The notes: a model not told the origin generated them from the sequence alone. Counted from the stretch's first letter, positions 45,994-57,380 are shown. The stretch: 64,000 nt of DNA from Larix kaempferi (GCA_027924585.1 BSBM01001929.1:124001-188000); one strand, 5' to 3'. Translations and numbers: made by a program.

Positions 45994-46908
45994 ACACAGC
46001 GGAAGCTTGCTGCCGAGTTCGAGTTGAGGAATTTGGGAATGATGCATTTTTTCCTAGGTATGGAGGTGTGGCAGAGTGCAGGTGGGATCTTCCTTGGTCA
46101 AGGGAAGTACACAGTAGATATCCTGAAGAGATTCGGGATGATGGATTGCAAGGCCATGGCCACACCTATGGCATCGAATATGAAGCTTCTATGTGGTGCT
46201 TCATCTGAGCCAGTTGATGTCTCTATGTATCATCAGATGATTGGGTCCTTGATGTACCTGACGAACATAAGACCGGACATTTGCTTTGCTGTGAACACAT
46301 TGAGATAGTTCCTGACGGATTCGAGGAGTGTTTACCTGGTTGCTGTAAAGCATGTTCTGAGGTACCTGAAGGGTACAGTGGATTATGGGCTCAAGTATGA
46401 TGCGAATCAAAAGTTTAACCCACAGGGTTATGTTGATTTAGATTGGGCATACAGTGCTACAGATAGGAAGAGCACTTCTGGGTGCTGCTTCAGTATGGGA
46501 TCAGGTGTGATCTCTTGGTTTAGCAGGAAGCAATCCTACGTAGCACTGAGTAGAGCTGAGGCATAGTATGTTACAGCCTGTTCAGCTAGTTGTGAGGCAG
46601 TATGGCTACGGAAGCTACTGTCTGAGTTATTTGATCTCCCGTTGGATGCTACTGGTATCTTTTGTGATAACCAGAGTTGTGTGAAGCTGTCCGAGAACCC
46701 AGTGTTTCATGACAGGTCGAAACACATAGAGATCAAATATCACTATATTAGGGATATGGTGCAGAGAGGAGCTGTGAATCTCCTGTACATTGCGACGGAC
46801 GAGCATATTGCAGATGTGCTGACGAAGCCACTAGCTAGGGTGAAGTTCGAGTACTTCAAGGAGAGGCTTGGTGTTCTTCAGATTGATGACACTTCGAGGA
46901 AGAAGTGA
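45994..46908 (+). pseudogene. Copia H, 3' half: reverse transcriptase end and RNase H
   Basis: The reading starts TQRKLAAEFELRNLGMMHFF, continues to PDICFAVNTLR, then VAVKHVLRYLKGTVDYGLKY, STSGCCFSMGSGVISW and SRKQSYVALSRAEA. It ends with the RNase H block CDNQSCVKLSENPVFH and ADVLTKPLARVKFEYF. Only two in-frame stops break about 910 bp (after NTLR and after SRAEA). A natural stop TGA follows at 46906-46908. It is the direct continuation of the RT that breaks off at 19014. Without A it would form one near-continuous frame. H is far better preserved here than in its 5' half. Confidence 0.92.
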
Positions 46909-47470
46909 TGGACACATTTGCTGAAGCCATTCCAAGCATGTTGGAAGGAGAATTCTTCACATGGCTATGGATGTAAGCGCTGGATGATGAGCATCAGGAT
47001 GATGTTCTAGTTTCTGCTTTGTATGATCATTTGGATCATTTATATGTATGTGTGTATCATGTTGGATGCTGGATATGATCAGTTGGGACATTTATATGTA
47101 TATGTATGTGTGCATCATGTTGGATGTTGGATATGATCAGTTGGATCATTTATATGTATGTACGCATCATGTTGGATGTTGGATAGGATCGGTTGGATCA
47201 TTTATATGTATTGTGTATATGCATCATGTTGGATGCTTGGACCATGTATTTGTATATGTATCAGGTGGATACATTGTATGATCAGGTAGATCATGTATAT
47301 CGATACGTATCAGGTATGATCAGGTAGATCATGTATGTCGATGGATACATTGTGTGGATCATGTATCTATGTATCAGGTGGATACACTATGTATGATGAT
47401 ATGTATCAGGTAGATACTTGGTGTGCATCAGATGGATGCATTGTATGATTAGGGTGATCGTGGATGACGA
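46909..47470 (+). repeat. Copia H 3' tail with satellite-like repeats
   Basis: From about 47021, four units of 58-66 bp share GATCA(G/T)TTGGATCATTTATA and GCATCATGTTGGATG. They grade into shorter units with ATGTATCAGGTGGATACA and GATCAGGTAGATCATGTAT up to about 47440. They lie just past the RNase H stop of H, where the 3' LTR should begin. No coding is seen. Confidence 0.7.
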
Positions 47471-47820
47471 GCTTCTCTAGATGACATGCAGCAGGATGTT
47501 GCAGTGATGATGATCAGGATGATCATTGTACATCAGGATGGTGTATGATGAGTATAAGATGATACTTTGTGGCCTTGGATCAGGTTGTGCATATGATCAT
47601 GTCTAGGATATCCTATAGGTCGGAGTTGCGTACCCATAACAGCCTGGGATGCTCTTTCGAGACATTGCTCTGGGAGGACATGTAATTTGTTCCCTGGGAG
47701 ATCTTCAGGTCGGAGTTGTGTACCCGTAACATCCTGAGATGCTCTTGCGAGGTTTTGACCTATGGCATGTAATTTGCTCCTGGGATATCTGGACAGGATG
47801 AAAAAGGTGTTAATTTGGTG
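47471..47820. repeat. Imperfect tandem duplication of about 95 bp
   Basis: Two units (about 47609-47705 and 47706-47790) share GGTCGGAGTTG(C/T)GTACCC, TAACA(G/T)CCTG(G/A)GATGCTCTT and GACATGTAATTTG-like ends. They probably belong to the LTR or leader of copia H. Confidence 0.6.
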
Positions 47821-48577
47821 ATTATTTGGGCCAAAACATGGCTAATGGTGTTAATCCAAGGTTGTTAGAAGGTTGTTGGGGCATTTATGAAACATTCCAC
47901 CACCTAAGGGCCCAATTTTGGTCAAATTAGCTGTTAGGCACCCTCATTTATGGCCACCTCCCTCATTTATTTCCACTAACTGAATGAGGCATGCCCTTAT
48001 CCCTTGTTTTATGTATCTTGCTTTGGCTGGGGCGCCCATGCATTGAATGTGGCCATTGCCCCCCCCCCCCTCTTTGGTCATTTTGGCCTATATTGAGCCA
48101 CCTACACTCCACCAAATCCTCACCCACTCATGTGCCATCATCATTAATGACTTCCCATGCCTACCCAATGTTGAGATTAGGAATTTGTGACTGTTTGAGT
48201 AGATTTGGGATCCTTTTGGTCAACCTAGGGGGGATTGAGGTCCAATGTAAGCTAGCCACTTATAGCTCATTCTGATGACTCCAAAGGCTCACGATTTTTC
48301 CCAAATGTAATATAAGGGTGTTCACAACTCATTTATGGGTTGGACAGTTAATAATATAACCTACTATTTGATCATTTGTGTCTGGTTTTTTATCACTTGT
48401 GTGTCGAGATTGCTTCTTTTACACTATTTTCTGCACATTTATTCAAATTTATTGATTGTGAGGATATCTTTAGCTAGTAGATCCTACTGTGAGCTAGATT
48501 TCACAATAAAATTATGTTTTCCAATATGGTTTATAGAAATCAAAATATTTTCTTGATGACGAAATCCATGGATGTGT
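47821..48577. other. Gene-less stretch, possible H LTR remainder
   Basis: No gene is supported. A run of 12 C lies at 48059-48070. TAATATAAGGGTG near 48308 is a weak TATA-like site. No matching LTR left of 19 kb could be recognised. Confidence 0.4.
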
Positions 48578-48880
48578 AATAGGAAGTGCTCACCTAAAAA
48601 TAAAACTATGGTGCTCTTTTAATTTTTTTTTGGCATGTGACAACCTATTTAAAAATACATTTTCATTTTTATCATCTAAAATTGTAAACATCTCTTTGGT
48701 GTTAATTGACTACCACCATTAGTAGCATCGTGCTCACCTAATAATAAATCCTTGGTTCTCTCTTTAACCTTTTTATTGGCATGAGACCACTTATTTAAAA
48801 ATGCATTTTCATATTTATCATTGAAAATTTTCAACATCTCTTTGGTGTTAATTAACTACCACCAATTGGTGGCATCATCC
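48578..48880 (-). repeat. Imperfect tandem repeat of about 158 bp, coding-like on minus
   Basis: Two units share GTGCTCACCTAA.AATAAA, ATTTAAAAAT(A/G)CATTTTCAT and CATCTCTTTGGTGTTAATT. On the minus strand one unit reads LINTKEMLKIFNDKYENAFL and NKWSHANKKVKERTKDLLLG before stops, which looks like decayed protein, perhaps from a transposable element. I do not recognise the family. Confidence 0.5.
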
Positions 48881-49865
48881 CTTAGATCAACAACGAGAGA
48901 GTATCTAAAAAAAAGTGAGAAATTTTCACATCACCACATTTATCTATTATTTAATAGTAGGACCATAGGATTTTCTTCTGAAATGCATATTTGTTTCAAT
49001 AATGTGATAAGACAGCTTGGGTTTCGAGGAAATAACTTATGGAGTAATCTATTTATTCTACGTTTTGGACTTTACGGTGGGTTTTGGTTAGAATCCAATA
49101 TTTTTTTTGGTAAAATCCAAATTTAGAACTGTTTAAATCATGTTTTCGAATCTATAAATAGATTCACCACCATCGAATACCCTCATGGCACCCAAATTAT
49201 GCAATTTCCATAGCTAATATATGTGATTCTAAGATTTTTTTAAGTTTTCCAACTAAACTCCGAACAAAATGAAATGGAAAATATGCTTGAAAATGTTGAA
49301 AATGTAGAATATTTAGACTACATCATAACTTATTCTCAATGAATCTACTTTGTGTGGCTAGGATTTTGAGGAAAAAAAATTTAAATCATCACAACTCCCT
49401 CAATATCGACTGACATTTTTATTAGGACCATAATTGTGAATTGTCAAAACTTTCTACAGTTTGTGCCCAAGAATGACCTCTCATACCTCTTATAGTAACC
49501 TTGATAGATACAAGATAAAATAGTTGTCCTCATAAATATATAATTCACATGCATGATAGACAACACAAAATTGCACATAGAACCTTTAAGATAGGTTAAT
49601 GACATCAAACACATTTTATGAAAGGAATCATTCCACAAGCCTTGCTTGTTATATTTCAATACTCAACATCCAAGATATTTCAATATAATGATGCAATTGC
49701 TTTAAGACTTTCTCATACGTATTCCTAGGGATCTGTGCCAACAACACCTCATTGTTATATTATTTCTTATAACTACATTTTGAGTCTATTCCACGACCAC
49801 ATTAAATTCTTTGTCCACTTACATACCCCTAAGTACCCCATATTATACTCTTTTGAATACATTTC

Positions 49866-49868
<3 letters not shown>
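48881..49868. other. A/T-rich gene-less stretch
   Basis: Short ORFs only, none protein-like. Nothing else is seen. Confidence 0.45.

Positions 49869-49911
<43 letters not shown>
49869..49911. repeat. (TA)n microsatellite
   Basis: An uninterrupted TA run of about 42 bp. Confidence 0.95.
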
Positions 49912-49915
<4 letters not shown>

Positions 49916-50320
49916 ACCAAACCAAAGAAAAAATCTAATAAAATTTAGAAAACTAATTTTCTATGGTCAATAAACTCATCATCACACAACAAAACAAAAC
50001 AAAAACCTAACCCAAAATCACCATATATAATATATAAACACACTTTACTTAATTACTCAACATTAACATTCCCAAATATAAGGAAAAGCCCTAACTACTT
50101 TTCTATGGTCAATAAACTTATCATCACACAACATAACAAATAAAAAAACTAACCCAAAATCACCATATATATAATATATAAAAACAAGTTACTTAATTAC
50201 TCAACATTCCCAAATATAAGGAAAAGCCCTAACTCATTCATTACATATAGAGATCGTGACCATCAATGTAGATAAAAGCAATCCTTAAAACCCTTAGTTG
50301 AGAAATGAACCCAATTGTTT

Positions 50321-50381
50321 GATTTTTGGGGGGGTTTGATTTGAATTTATATATATTCAAATCAAACCCCCAAAAAAAAAC
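50321..50381. repeat. Long perfect-arm inverted repeat
   Basis: The left arm GGGTTTGATTTGAAT and right arm ATTCAAATCAAACCC, extended by G- and C-runs and T- and A-runs to about 23 bp each, flank a short TATATAT spacer. It lies between promoter modules 2 and 3. It is a possible cruciform or a tiny foldback element. Confidence 0.8.
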
Positions 50382-50451
50382 GACTTTTCTATGGTCATAA
50401 ACTTATCATCACAACAAAACAAAACAAAAACTTAACCCAAAATCACCATAT

Positions 50452-50464
50452 ATAATATATAAAT
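50452..50464 (+). promoter_or_regulatory. TATA box of the mini-exon gene
   Basis: AATATATAAATGC. Transcription would begin near 50490, leaving a leader of about 165 nt to the ATG at 50657. Confidence 0.5.
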
Positions 50465-50511
50465 GCATTGTAGAGCCATAAATGCATTTTACTTTCCGTT
50501 TCAAACAATAT

Positions 50512-50607
50512 CATTGTGCGGTTGACTGTGGTGGGTTCCTTTTTTCTTTGCGAAGTTGTCATTGTGCGGTTGACTGTGGTGGGTTCCTTTTTTCTTTGCG
50601 AAGTTGT
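50512..50607 (+). repeat. 48-bp tandem duplication in the 5' leader
   Basis: A 48-bp unit beginning CATTGTGCGGTTGACTGTGG occurs twice without change at 50512 and 50560, between the TATA box and the ATG. Confidence 0.9.
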
Positions 50608-50656
50608 CTTTGTTGTTCTGAAAAAGCTGCCATCGCTCATTCCTTCAAACAGTTTC

Positions 50657-50760
50657 ATGGATCCTGGTAAAAGGCCTTTAAGTGCGCTTGAACACCACGA
50701 GCTCGAAGAGCGGGACAATAAGAGGAAAAGGGCAGCGGATCAGGCTAAAGGCCCAAATGG
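50657..50760 (+). other. Exon 1 of the mini-exon gene
   Basis: It begins ATG and reads MDPGKRPLSALEHHELEERD, then NKRKRAADQAKGPN, ending in the consensus donor AATG|GTAAGT. It is highly charged, with a bipartite-like basic stretch. The codon use is markedly more GC-rich than the A/T-rich downstream exons. Confidence 0.7.
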
Positions 50761-53469
50761 TAAGTTTATGTAAATTTCTTTATTCATGTCTCACGCAGAT
50801 ATATATTTCAAGATAACCGAGAATCTGTGTTATAAGATGAGAGTTTTTGGACGTTTGGAATCAGTAATGCGGGTTCATCCTTAGGAGAGTAATGTTCACA
50901 GTTATTAAAAGCCCAATTTTTAGGTTATCAAAAACTACGTCAGCTATCCATTCAATTTTAAACCATCATCAATTTCAATGGACTGCGGATTCTTGCCAAC
51001 ACTTTTGATTTATCGAAACAGATATGATATTTGGTGTAAGAATGTTCAGCAATAACAGAGTTATTTATTCTGTCAAAGCTGATATCCACATCGTGCTCTT
51101 TTAGCCTGATTTTGATTGAGCAACCTGTTTCTCCAATGTACCATTTCTCACATGAACATGGAATTACATAAACCACTTTGTAAAGCTTTGGGTACTCAAC
51201 AGGGTTTTTTTTGGCTAAGACTGATGGAGTTTGTAGGATAAAATGAAACCTTTATGTTTTTCTTACCCAAGATTTTAGCAATCCTATCTGTGTTACCCTG
51301 GATGAATGGCAAAGTAGTTTGTGGGATATCACGATTTGTATTCTGAGCTTTATGTAATCTTCTTTTTGCTTTATGGAAAGTCTTCATAATTGTATTCTCA
51401 TTGTACCCATTATTTATAAGAACCTTCTTAAGGTGATTCATTTCATGCTCCAAATGCTCCTTATCTGAAATTCTCATATCTCTCATGGCTAATGTGTTGA
51501 TCACACCAATTTTCTGAGCTGGGTAATGATGTAAACTGGCTGTATGAGTGGCTTTCCTGTATACTTGGTGAGTTAACGAACCATCTTGCTCTCTTGTGGT
51601 GAGCACGTCCAAGAAGGGTAAGCTTTTTCTATTTTTTTAACAGTGAACTTAATGCTCTTAGATTGGCTGTTCAAGTGAGTTGTGAAATCATCTAAACAAT
51701 TCTCACCATGCCTCCAATTGTTGCATGGATCGTCCACAAACCTGATTCGCCATTTGGGTTTGTGAGGAAAAGAATCCAATGCATTTTTTTCTCAAAGCAC
51801 TCCGACAACTGGTGAAAGAGGAGAGCCCATCAGTTTGCTCATAAATATTACCACGAAAACTGAAATACAACGGGTGAAAGAGGAGAGCCCATCAGTTTGC
51901 TCATAAATCTTACCACGAAAACTGAAATATGTTGACCTTTGGTAAATATCCACAAGATTTGCAGTTTCATCATCAGATATATTCCTAATAACTGCATCAT
52001 TGATTGGAATTTTAGTGAATAGGGAAATTACATCGAAACTGACCAGTAAATCCTCATCCACCAGTTTTTTATCCTTCATCATATTAACCAGATGTGGCGA
52101 ATTTTTAACAAATGAGGAAGTTTTCCTTATGAGTGGTTTGAGTTTTCCAACTAGATATTTATGTAAGTTTGTCAATATAAAATTTACATAATCAAAGGAT
52201 ATACCCAAGAATGAAGATAAAAATTGGCATATTGTCCATATGTTCATACTTTATCTTTGTTATGAAAATGCCAAGGAAAACACTGATGGTATGAAAGTTT
52301 GTCATCGTAATAAAACATTTTTATTAATTTTTTTTTTATATTTATATAGTTTATTTTATTTATTTTTAAACATTTTTTATATTTGATATAGTTTACTTTT
52401 GATATTTGTACGCAGAAGACTCTGAGCAAAATGTTGAACAAAACACACATCATGACATGGAACAAAATGCTGAACAAAATACTGATGGTATGAAAAATTT
52501 GCCATTATATTAAAAGATTTTTATTTAATTTTAATTTTCTGCTTTACTCTATACAAAATAACTTTGTTGATTTGAATTATTTTATTTTGTTCATGTAGGT
52601 GTTTCCAATTCAATTACTACTTCAGATCCAGGTAATATTTATTGGAACTCTAATTCAAGTAACTCTTAATACTTATTGGGACTCTAATTCAAGTAACTCT
52701 TAATACTTATATAGTTTATTTTATTTTATTTTGAACATTTTATATATTGGCACAGTTTATCTTTGATATTTGTATGCAGAATACTTGGAGCAAAATGTTC
52801 AACATAACACACATCATGACATGGAACAAAATGTTGAACATAACACACATCATGACATTGAACAAAATGTTGAACATAACACATATCATGACATGGAACA
52901 AAATGTTGAACATAACACACATCATGACATGGAACAAAATGTTGAACAAAACAGTCATGGTATGGAAGGTTTTCTATTATATTAGAACATTTCTTTTTAA
53001 TTTTAATTTTTTGCTTTACTTTATATCGAGTGACTTTGTTGATTTGAATTATTTTATTTTGTCATGGTAGGTGTCTCTCATTCAATTACTAGAGACAATA
53101 CTTATATTTTACATAGTTTATTTTACTTAATTTTGAACATTTTTTTATATTTGACAATTTATTTTGATATTTGTACCCAGAATACTTGGAGCAAAATGTT
53201 GAAGGAAACAGTGATCATGACATGGGAGAAAATATTGAACAAGATAATGAGGGTAGGAGATGTTTGCAATTATATTAAAACATTTCTATTTAATTTTAAT
53301 TTTGTGCTTTACTTTATACCAAGAGACTTTGTTGATTTGAATTATTTTATTTATGACTTTGTTAATTTGAATTATTTTATTTTTTTCTAGTAAATGTCTC
53401 CCATTCAATTACTACTTCGAACCCACTTAATACTTATTAGGACTCTAATTCAACTAACTCTTACTAGGA

Positions 53470-53522
<53 letters not shown>

Positions 53523-55638
53523 ACATGTTATATATTTGACACAGTTTATCTTTGATATTTGTATTTGATATTTGTATGCAGGATTTGAATTATTTTATTT
53601 TTTCCTCTTAAGTGTCTTTCCGAATCCAGGTAATACTTATTGGGACTCTAATTTAAGTAACTCTTATTCCAATGGAGACAATCCTTATATTTTATATAGT
53701 TTATTTTATTTATTTTTGAAATTTTTAATATTTGACACATTTTATCTTTGATATTTGTACCCAGAGAATGTTGAAGAAAACACATATCACCACATGGAAC
53801 AAAATGCTGAACAAAACAATGATGGTATGAAAGGTTTTCCATTATATTAAAACATTTCTATTTTATTTTAATTTTCCACTTGTCACTTTGTTGATTTGAT
53901 AATACTAGTAGCAAAATATTGAATGAAACACATATCATGACATGGAACAAAATGCTAAACTAAACATTCATGGCATCAAATATTTGTCATTATACTAAAA
54001 CAGTTCTATTATTTGTAATTTTCACTTAATACCAAGTGACTTTGTTGATTTGAATTATTTTATTTTGTTTTGGTGGGTGTCTCCCATTCAATTATTACTT
54101 CCCATCTAGGTAATACTTATTGGGACTCTAATTCAAGTAACTCTTATTCACATAGAGGTCATACTTATATTTTATATAGTTTATTTTATTTTATTTTGAA
54201 CATTTACTTTATTTATTTTTGAGGCAATTTATCTCTTATTTGTACACAGAATTTTTCGAGCAAAATGTTGAACAAAACACATATGATGACATGGAACAAA
54301 ATGATGAACAAAACAATGATGGTATGAAAGTTTTTCCATTATATTAAAACATTTCTATTTTATCTTAATTTTCTACTTGTGACTTTGTTGATTTGAATTA
54401 TTTTATTTTGTTTTGGTAGGTGTCTCTGATTCGGATTCAATTACTACTTCCTATTCAATTACTACTTCAGATTTAGGTAATACTTCTTGGGACTCTAATT
54501 CAAGTAACTCTTATTAGGATAGAGGCAATACTTATATTTTATATAGTTTATTTTATTTTATTTTGGAATTTTCTATATTTGACACAATTTATCTCTAATA
54601 TTTATAAACAGAATACTCCCAACAAAATGTTGAACAAAACACAGATGATGACATGGAACAAAATGGTGAACAAAACACTCAAGGTATGAAATGCTTGCCA
54701 TTATATTAAAACATTTCTATTTCATTTTAATTTTCTGCTTTACTTTATAAAGAGTGGCTTTGTTGATTTGAATTATTTTATTTTGTTCTTGTAGGTGTCT
54801 CCCATTCAATTACTACTTCGGATTCAGGTAATACTTATTGGGTCTCTCATTCAATTAACTCTTATTTTATTGTGGCAATACTTATATTTTATATATAGTT
54901 TATTTTATTTAATTTTGAACAATTTTTATATTTGATACACTTTATCTCTAATGTTTGTAAGCAGAATACCCTGAGCAAAATGATGAACAAAGCACAGATG
55001 ATGACATGGAACAAAATGATGAACAAAACTTTGAAGGTATGAAATGTTTTCGAGTATATTAAAACATTCATATTTAATTTTAATTTTCTGCTTTACTTTA
55101 TAAGAAGTGACTTTATTGATTTGAATTATTTTATTTTATTTTGTAAGTGTTTCCCATTCAATTAATACTTCAGATCGAGGTAATACATATTGAGACTCCA
55201 ATTCATATAACTCTTGAAAATATCATTCAAGTAGTTCTTCAGACTCTCATTTTTCAACTAACTCTCATTCCTATTCAAGCAATACATTGTTTTACTTTGA
55301 TTCAAGTAGTACATCGGACTCTCATTCAAAGTCTCATGAAAGAGCATCTTTTAATTTTGAAGTGCTTCTTTAGACTTGGATTTTGCATTGTTTCTTGTGT
55401 TCATAGTTTATCTTTGTTACTTGTTTGCAGAAGACAGTGATGTCGATGTTGGTGATGCTCACGATTATTTCAATTTTAATATTGGTGAACAAAACATTTA
55501 TGGTATGCAAGCTTTGCCATTATATTAAAGAAATTTTTATTTAATTTTAATTTTTTGTTATACTTTATTTTAAGTGATTTTGTTAATTTGAATTATTTTG
55601 TTTTTTTGGTAGGTGTTTTAGATTCAATTACTATTTAA
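50657..55638 (+). CDS. Multi-exon gene built from symmetric phase-1 mini-exons; Glu/Gln/Asn-rich protein
   Basis: Exon 1 is 50657-50760. Well-formed internal exons are 52416-52487, 52599-52631, 52780-52959, 53181-53252, 53765-53824, 54250-54321, 54420-54476, 54612-54683, 54795-54827, 54965-55036 and 55431-55502. The last exon is 55613-55638, ending TAA. Each has AG before it and GT after it, and each leaves phase 1, so any subset joins in frame. Type-1 exons (mostly 72 bp) encode EYxEQNVEQNTHDDMEQN-like acidic repeats. Type-2 exons (33 or 57 bp) encode GVSHSITTSDS-like Ser/Thr segments. Exon 1 has a basic cluster NKRKR that could be a nuclear signal. No folded domain is seen. The protein is probably disordered and of unknown function. 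Additional units at 53071, 53391, 53612, 53905, 54077 and 55148 have lost a splice site. Confidence 0.7.
50940..52247 (-). mobile_element. Penelope-like element (Dryad-like), 5'-truncated and decayed
   Basis: On the minus strand the reverse transcriptase runs from 52247: KLKPLIRKTSSFVKNSPHLV, then DEDLLVSFDVISLFTKIP (first catalytic Asp), MGSPLSPVVGVL, and RIRFVDDPCNNWRHG with an FVDD catalytic box (about 51735). FLDVLTTREQDGSLTHQVYR and KATHTASLHHYPAQKIGVIN follow, then a GIY-YIG domain (51176-50958). One stop and one or two frameshifts inactivate it, and a 61-bp tandem duplication (51811-51930) disrupts the palm. Penelope-like elements reverse-transcribe with this RT. GIY-YIG nicks DNA. In plants such copies are known from conifers (Dryad). 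Confidence 0.88.
50958..51176 (-). pseudogene. GIY-YIG endonuclease domain of the Penelope-like element
   Basis: VYVIPCSCEKWYIGETG matches the GIY...YIG core (VYxIPC.C...YIGETG is the usual Penelope form), followed by IRLKEHDVDI with the conserved Arg/His region and NSVIAEHSYTKYH. The frame is open across the domain but detached from the RT by a stop near 51180. Confidence 0.85.
52780..52959 (+). other. Expanded type-1 exon with 36-bp internal repeats
   Basis: This is a 180-bp phase-1 exon in which the 36-bp unit coding HNTHHDMEQNVE is repeated about four to five times. Other type-1 exons have one unit. Copies differ by only one or two bases, so the amplification is recent and has kept frame. 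Confidence 0.8.
53473..53519. repeat. (TA)n microsatellite in an intron
   Basis: A TA run of about 47 bp within a degenerate unit of the mini-exon array. The neighbouring type-1 exon is deleted (acceptor TATGCAG at 53581 runs straight into intron-like sequence). Confidence 0.95.
55179..55430 (+). other. Serine-rich coding-like relic in the last long intron
   Basis: Between the last degenerate type-2 unit and exon 55431 the plus strand reads short Ser/Asn/His runs (HSSSSSDSHFSTNSHSYSSN and DSSSTSDSHSKSHE in one frame, with stops). Similar NTYWDSNSSNSY readings follow the donors of other type-2 units. These may be extended exons or alternative donors in working copies. Confidence 0.4.
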
Positions 55639-57113
55639 GATTCAAGTAGTACTTTTTCTGACTGAGTCTGCTTAAAGAGTATCTTTTAATTTTATTAAAA
55701 TGTTGCTTTTAAGTATGATTGTGAACTAAAAGTACTTTAATTTCATGAATTTAGATGAATTCTTAATTCTAGTAGTTTAGTAGAGTTAAAATCTCAATTC
55801 ATTATTCAATTTTGAATATACATTTTTAACCAGAAATGCAAACCAATCATATTTGAGACAATTCTTTTCCTCATTACATATTAGTTTGATTCCAATTTTA
55901 TGTTGCCTTTAGAAAAACTGGCCATGGTGAAGAAGAATGATGATCATTTCAAATTATTGATTCCCTTGAATTTTCTAAGTATATCTTATACAATATTTAC
56001 ATAACCGATTGTGTTATATGTAGTTTGTAATATATAATTTTCATATTATATTATTATATTGTTAAATTTGTATGTACATTGATGTAATTTTGTATTATTG
56101 TTTTACATGTATATATTTTGATAGGTAAAAGTAAATGTGGTTGTAATAAATAATGATATAAAAATAATTTGAGATGAATCTTAAAATTGATATTGATATT
56201 TTCTGATTATTAATGTTATATAGTTGATATGTTTTTGTGTGTTCTTATTTTATTTAGTTAATGATAAGAAATGTTGTTATTAAAATATATTGTTTTTATT
56301 GATCATAATACTAGACTAAGTTAATAGGAATCAAATCTATCAAGGTGTAAGCTTTTTAAGAGTGAGAAAGTTAAGGAAGTGTTTGTAATTGAAGAGATTT
56401 GATTGTTCTCAGCATTTGATAGATCAAAGTTAAGGTGGATTTAAGTTGGTTTCAATTGTAAATAACCATCCCAAAAAATTTAAATAATCATAAGTATCTA
56501 TATGTTTTAGATGAATTTGATCATTTGATATTTACTAAGTATCATGTATAATCTAGAGATAACTATCAAGAAGGTCACTTCAAAGTTATATGACACACAT
56601 TTTTTATATTCAATCCAACATTAGAACCTTAAATACTAGTATAAGTATTATAGCATATGGTAATAGTAAATGTAAATGTGAATTGAAGCTTAATTTAGGT
56701 GAGTAAGTGACAAGTGTGTCCTTGCAAAAATTAAGAAATTGAGTATAATGTAAAAATTATGTAATGAAAAGGAAGGATGAGCAAGAGGTGGTGTCCTATA
56801 GTCTTGCTGGTGGGTTTTCTTGTTTTCTATTTTATGTTGTTTTCTAGTTGTTTTTAAGGGGATCTCTTGGAGGAGGAGGCTAAAGAGGACCATACACGTA
56901 TAGATGTTGATAGAGGAAAGAGTTAAGATATTACCTTACTTGGAATAATATTGATCCTTGAAGGATGAGAGGCCTCAACTTCTACTTGTGGTTGTTTTGG
57001 TGGAGAGCTGCACCCCCAACTGTTGGACCAGGCATGCATGTAAAATTGCTTAAGGATCAAACTTGACCAATCAGCTTAATTCGATTTTCTTTGGAATTAG
57101 AACTTGATCAATG
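55639..57113 (+). other. 3' flank of the mini-exon gene (first duplicate)
   Basis: It is A/T-rich, with no gene seen. The conserved ACTGGCCATGGTGAAGAAGA near 55917 recurs at about 59938 in the second duplicate. The 3' UTR and poly(A) site of the gene should lie in the first few hundred bases. Confidence 0.5.
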
Positions 57114-57380
57114 TAAATTAACTTAAACTAGTGATAGAGTAGATATTGTTTTAACAAACAATGAAACCCATATTATGCTGTACAGTGATCGTTTTTAGAA
57201 TGATCACTGTGAATTAGCTTAAGCTAATGATAGAGTAGATATTGTTTTAACAAACAATGAAACCCATATTATGCTGTACAATGATAGTTTTTAGAATGAT
57301 CAGTGTGAATTAGCTTAAGCTAGTGATAAAGTAGATATTGTTTTAACAAACAATGAAACCCATATTATGCTCTACAGTTA
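57114..57380. repeat. 96-bp tandem repeat, three units
   Basis: Units start TGT(A/G)AATTA(A/G)CTTAA and contain GTAGATATTGTTTTAACAAA and CAATGAAACCCATATTATGC. The second duplicate has a rearranged version at about 61168-61380. Confidence 0.85.

Larger units (their letters stand above)
49957..50470 (+). repeat. Promoter-like module, three copies
   Basis: A module starting TTTTCTATGGTCA.TAAACT and containing ATCATCACA, AACCCAAAATCACCATATAT and AATATATAAA occurs at about 49957-50098, 50099-50232 and, truncated, 50384-50463. The third ends in a TATA-like AATATATAAATGC only about 195 bp before the ATG of the mini-exon gene. The copies are close to identical over shared parts. Confidence 0.8.
50761..52415 (+). 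other. Intron 1, containing a Penelope-like fragment
   Basis: It starts GTAAGT and ends TACGCAG. About 1.3 kb of it (50940-52247) is a minus-strand Penelope-like element remnant. Without that, the intron would be about 350 bp, near the spacing between the downstream mini-exons. Confidence 0.6.

Noticed and set aside
52747-53070. Longer unspliced ORFs through the expanded exon
   Set aside because: Overlapping frames arise from the 36-bp repeat, whose length is a multiple of three. The spliced phase-1 reading with AG and GT borders is the consistent one.
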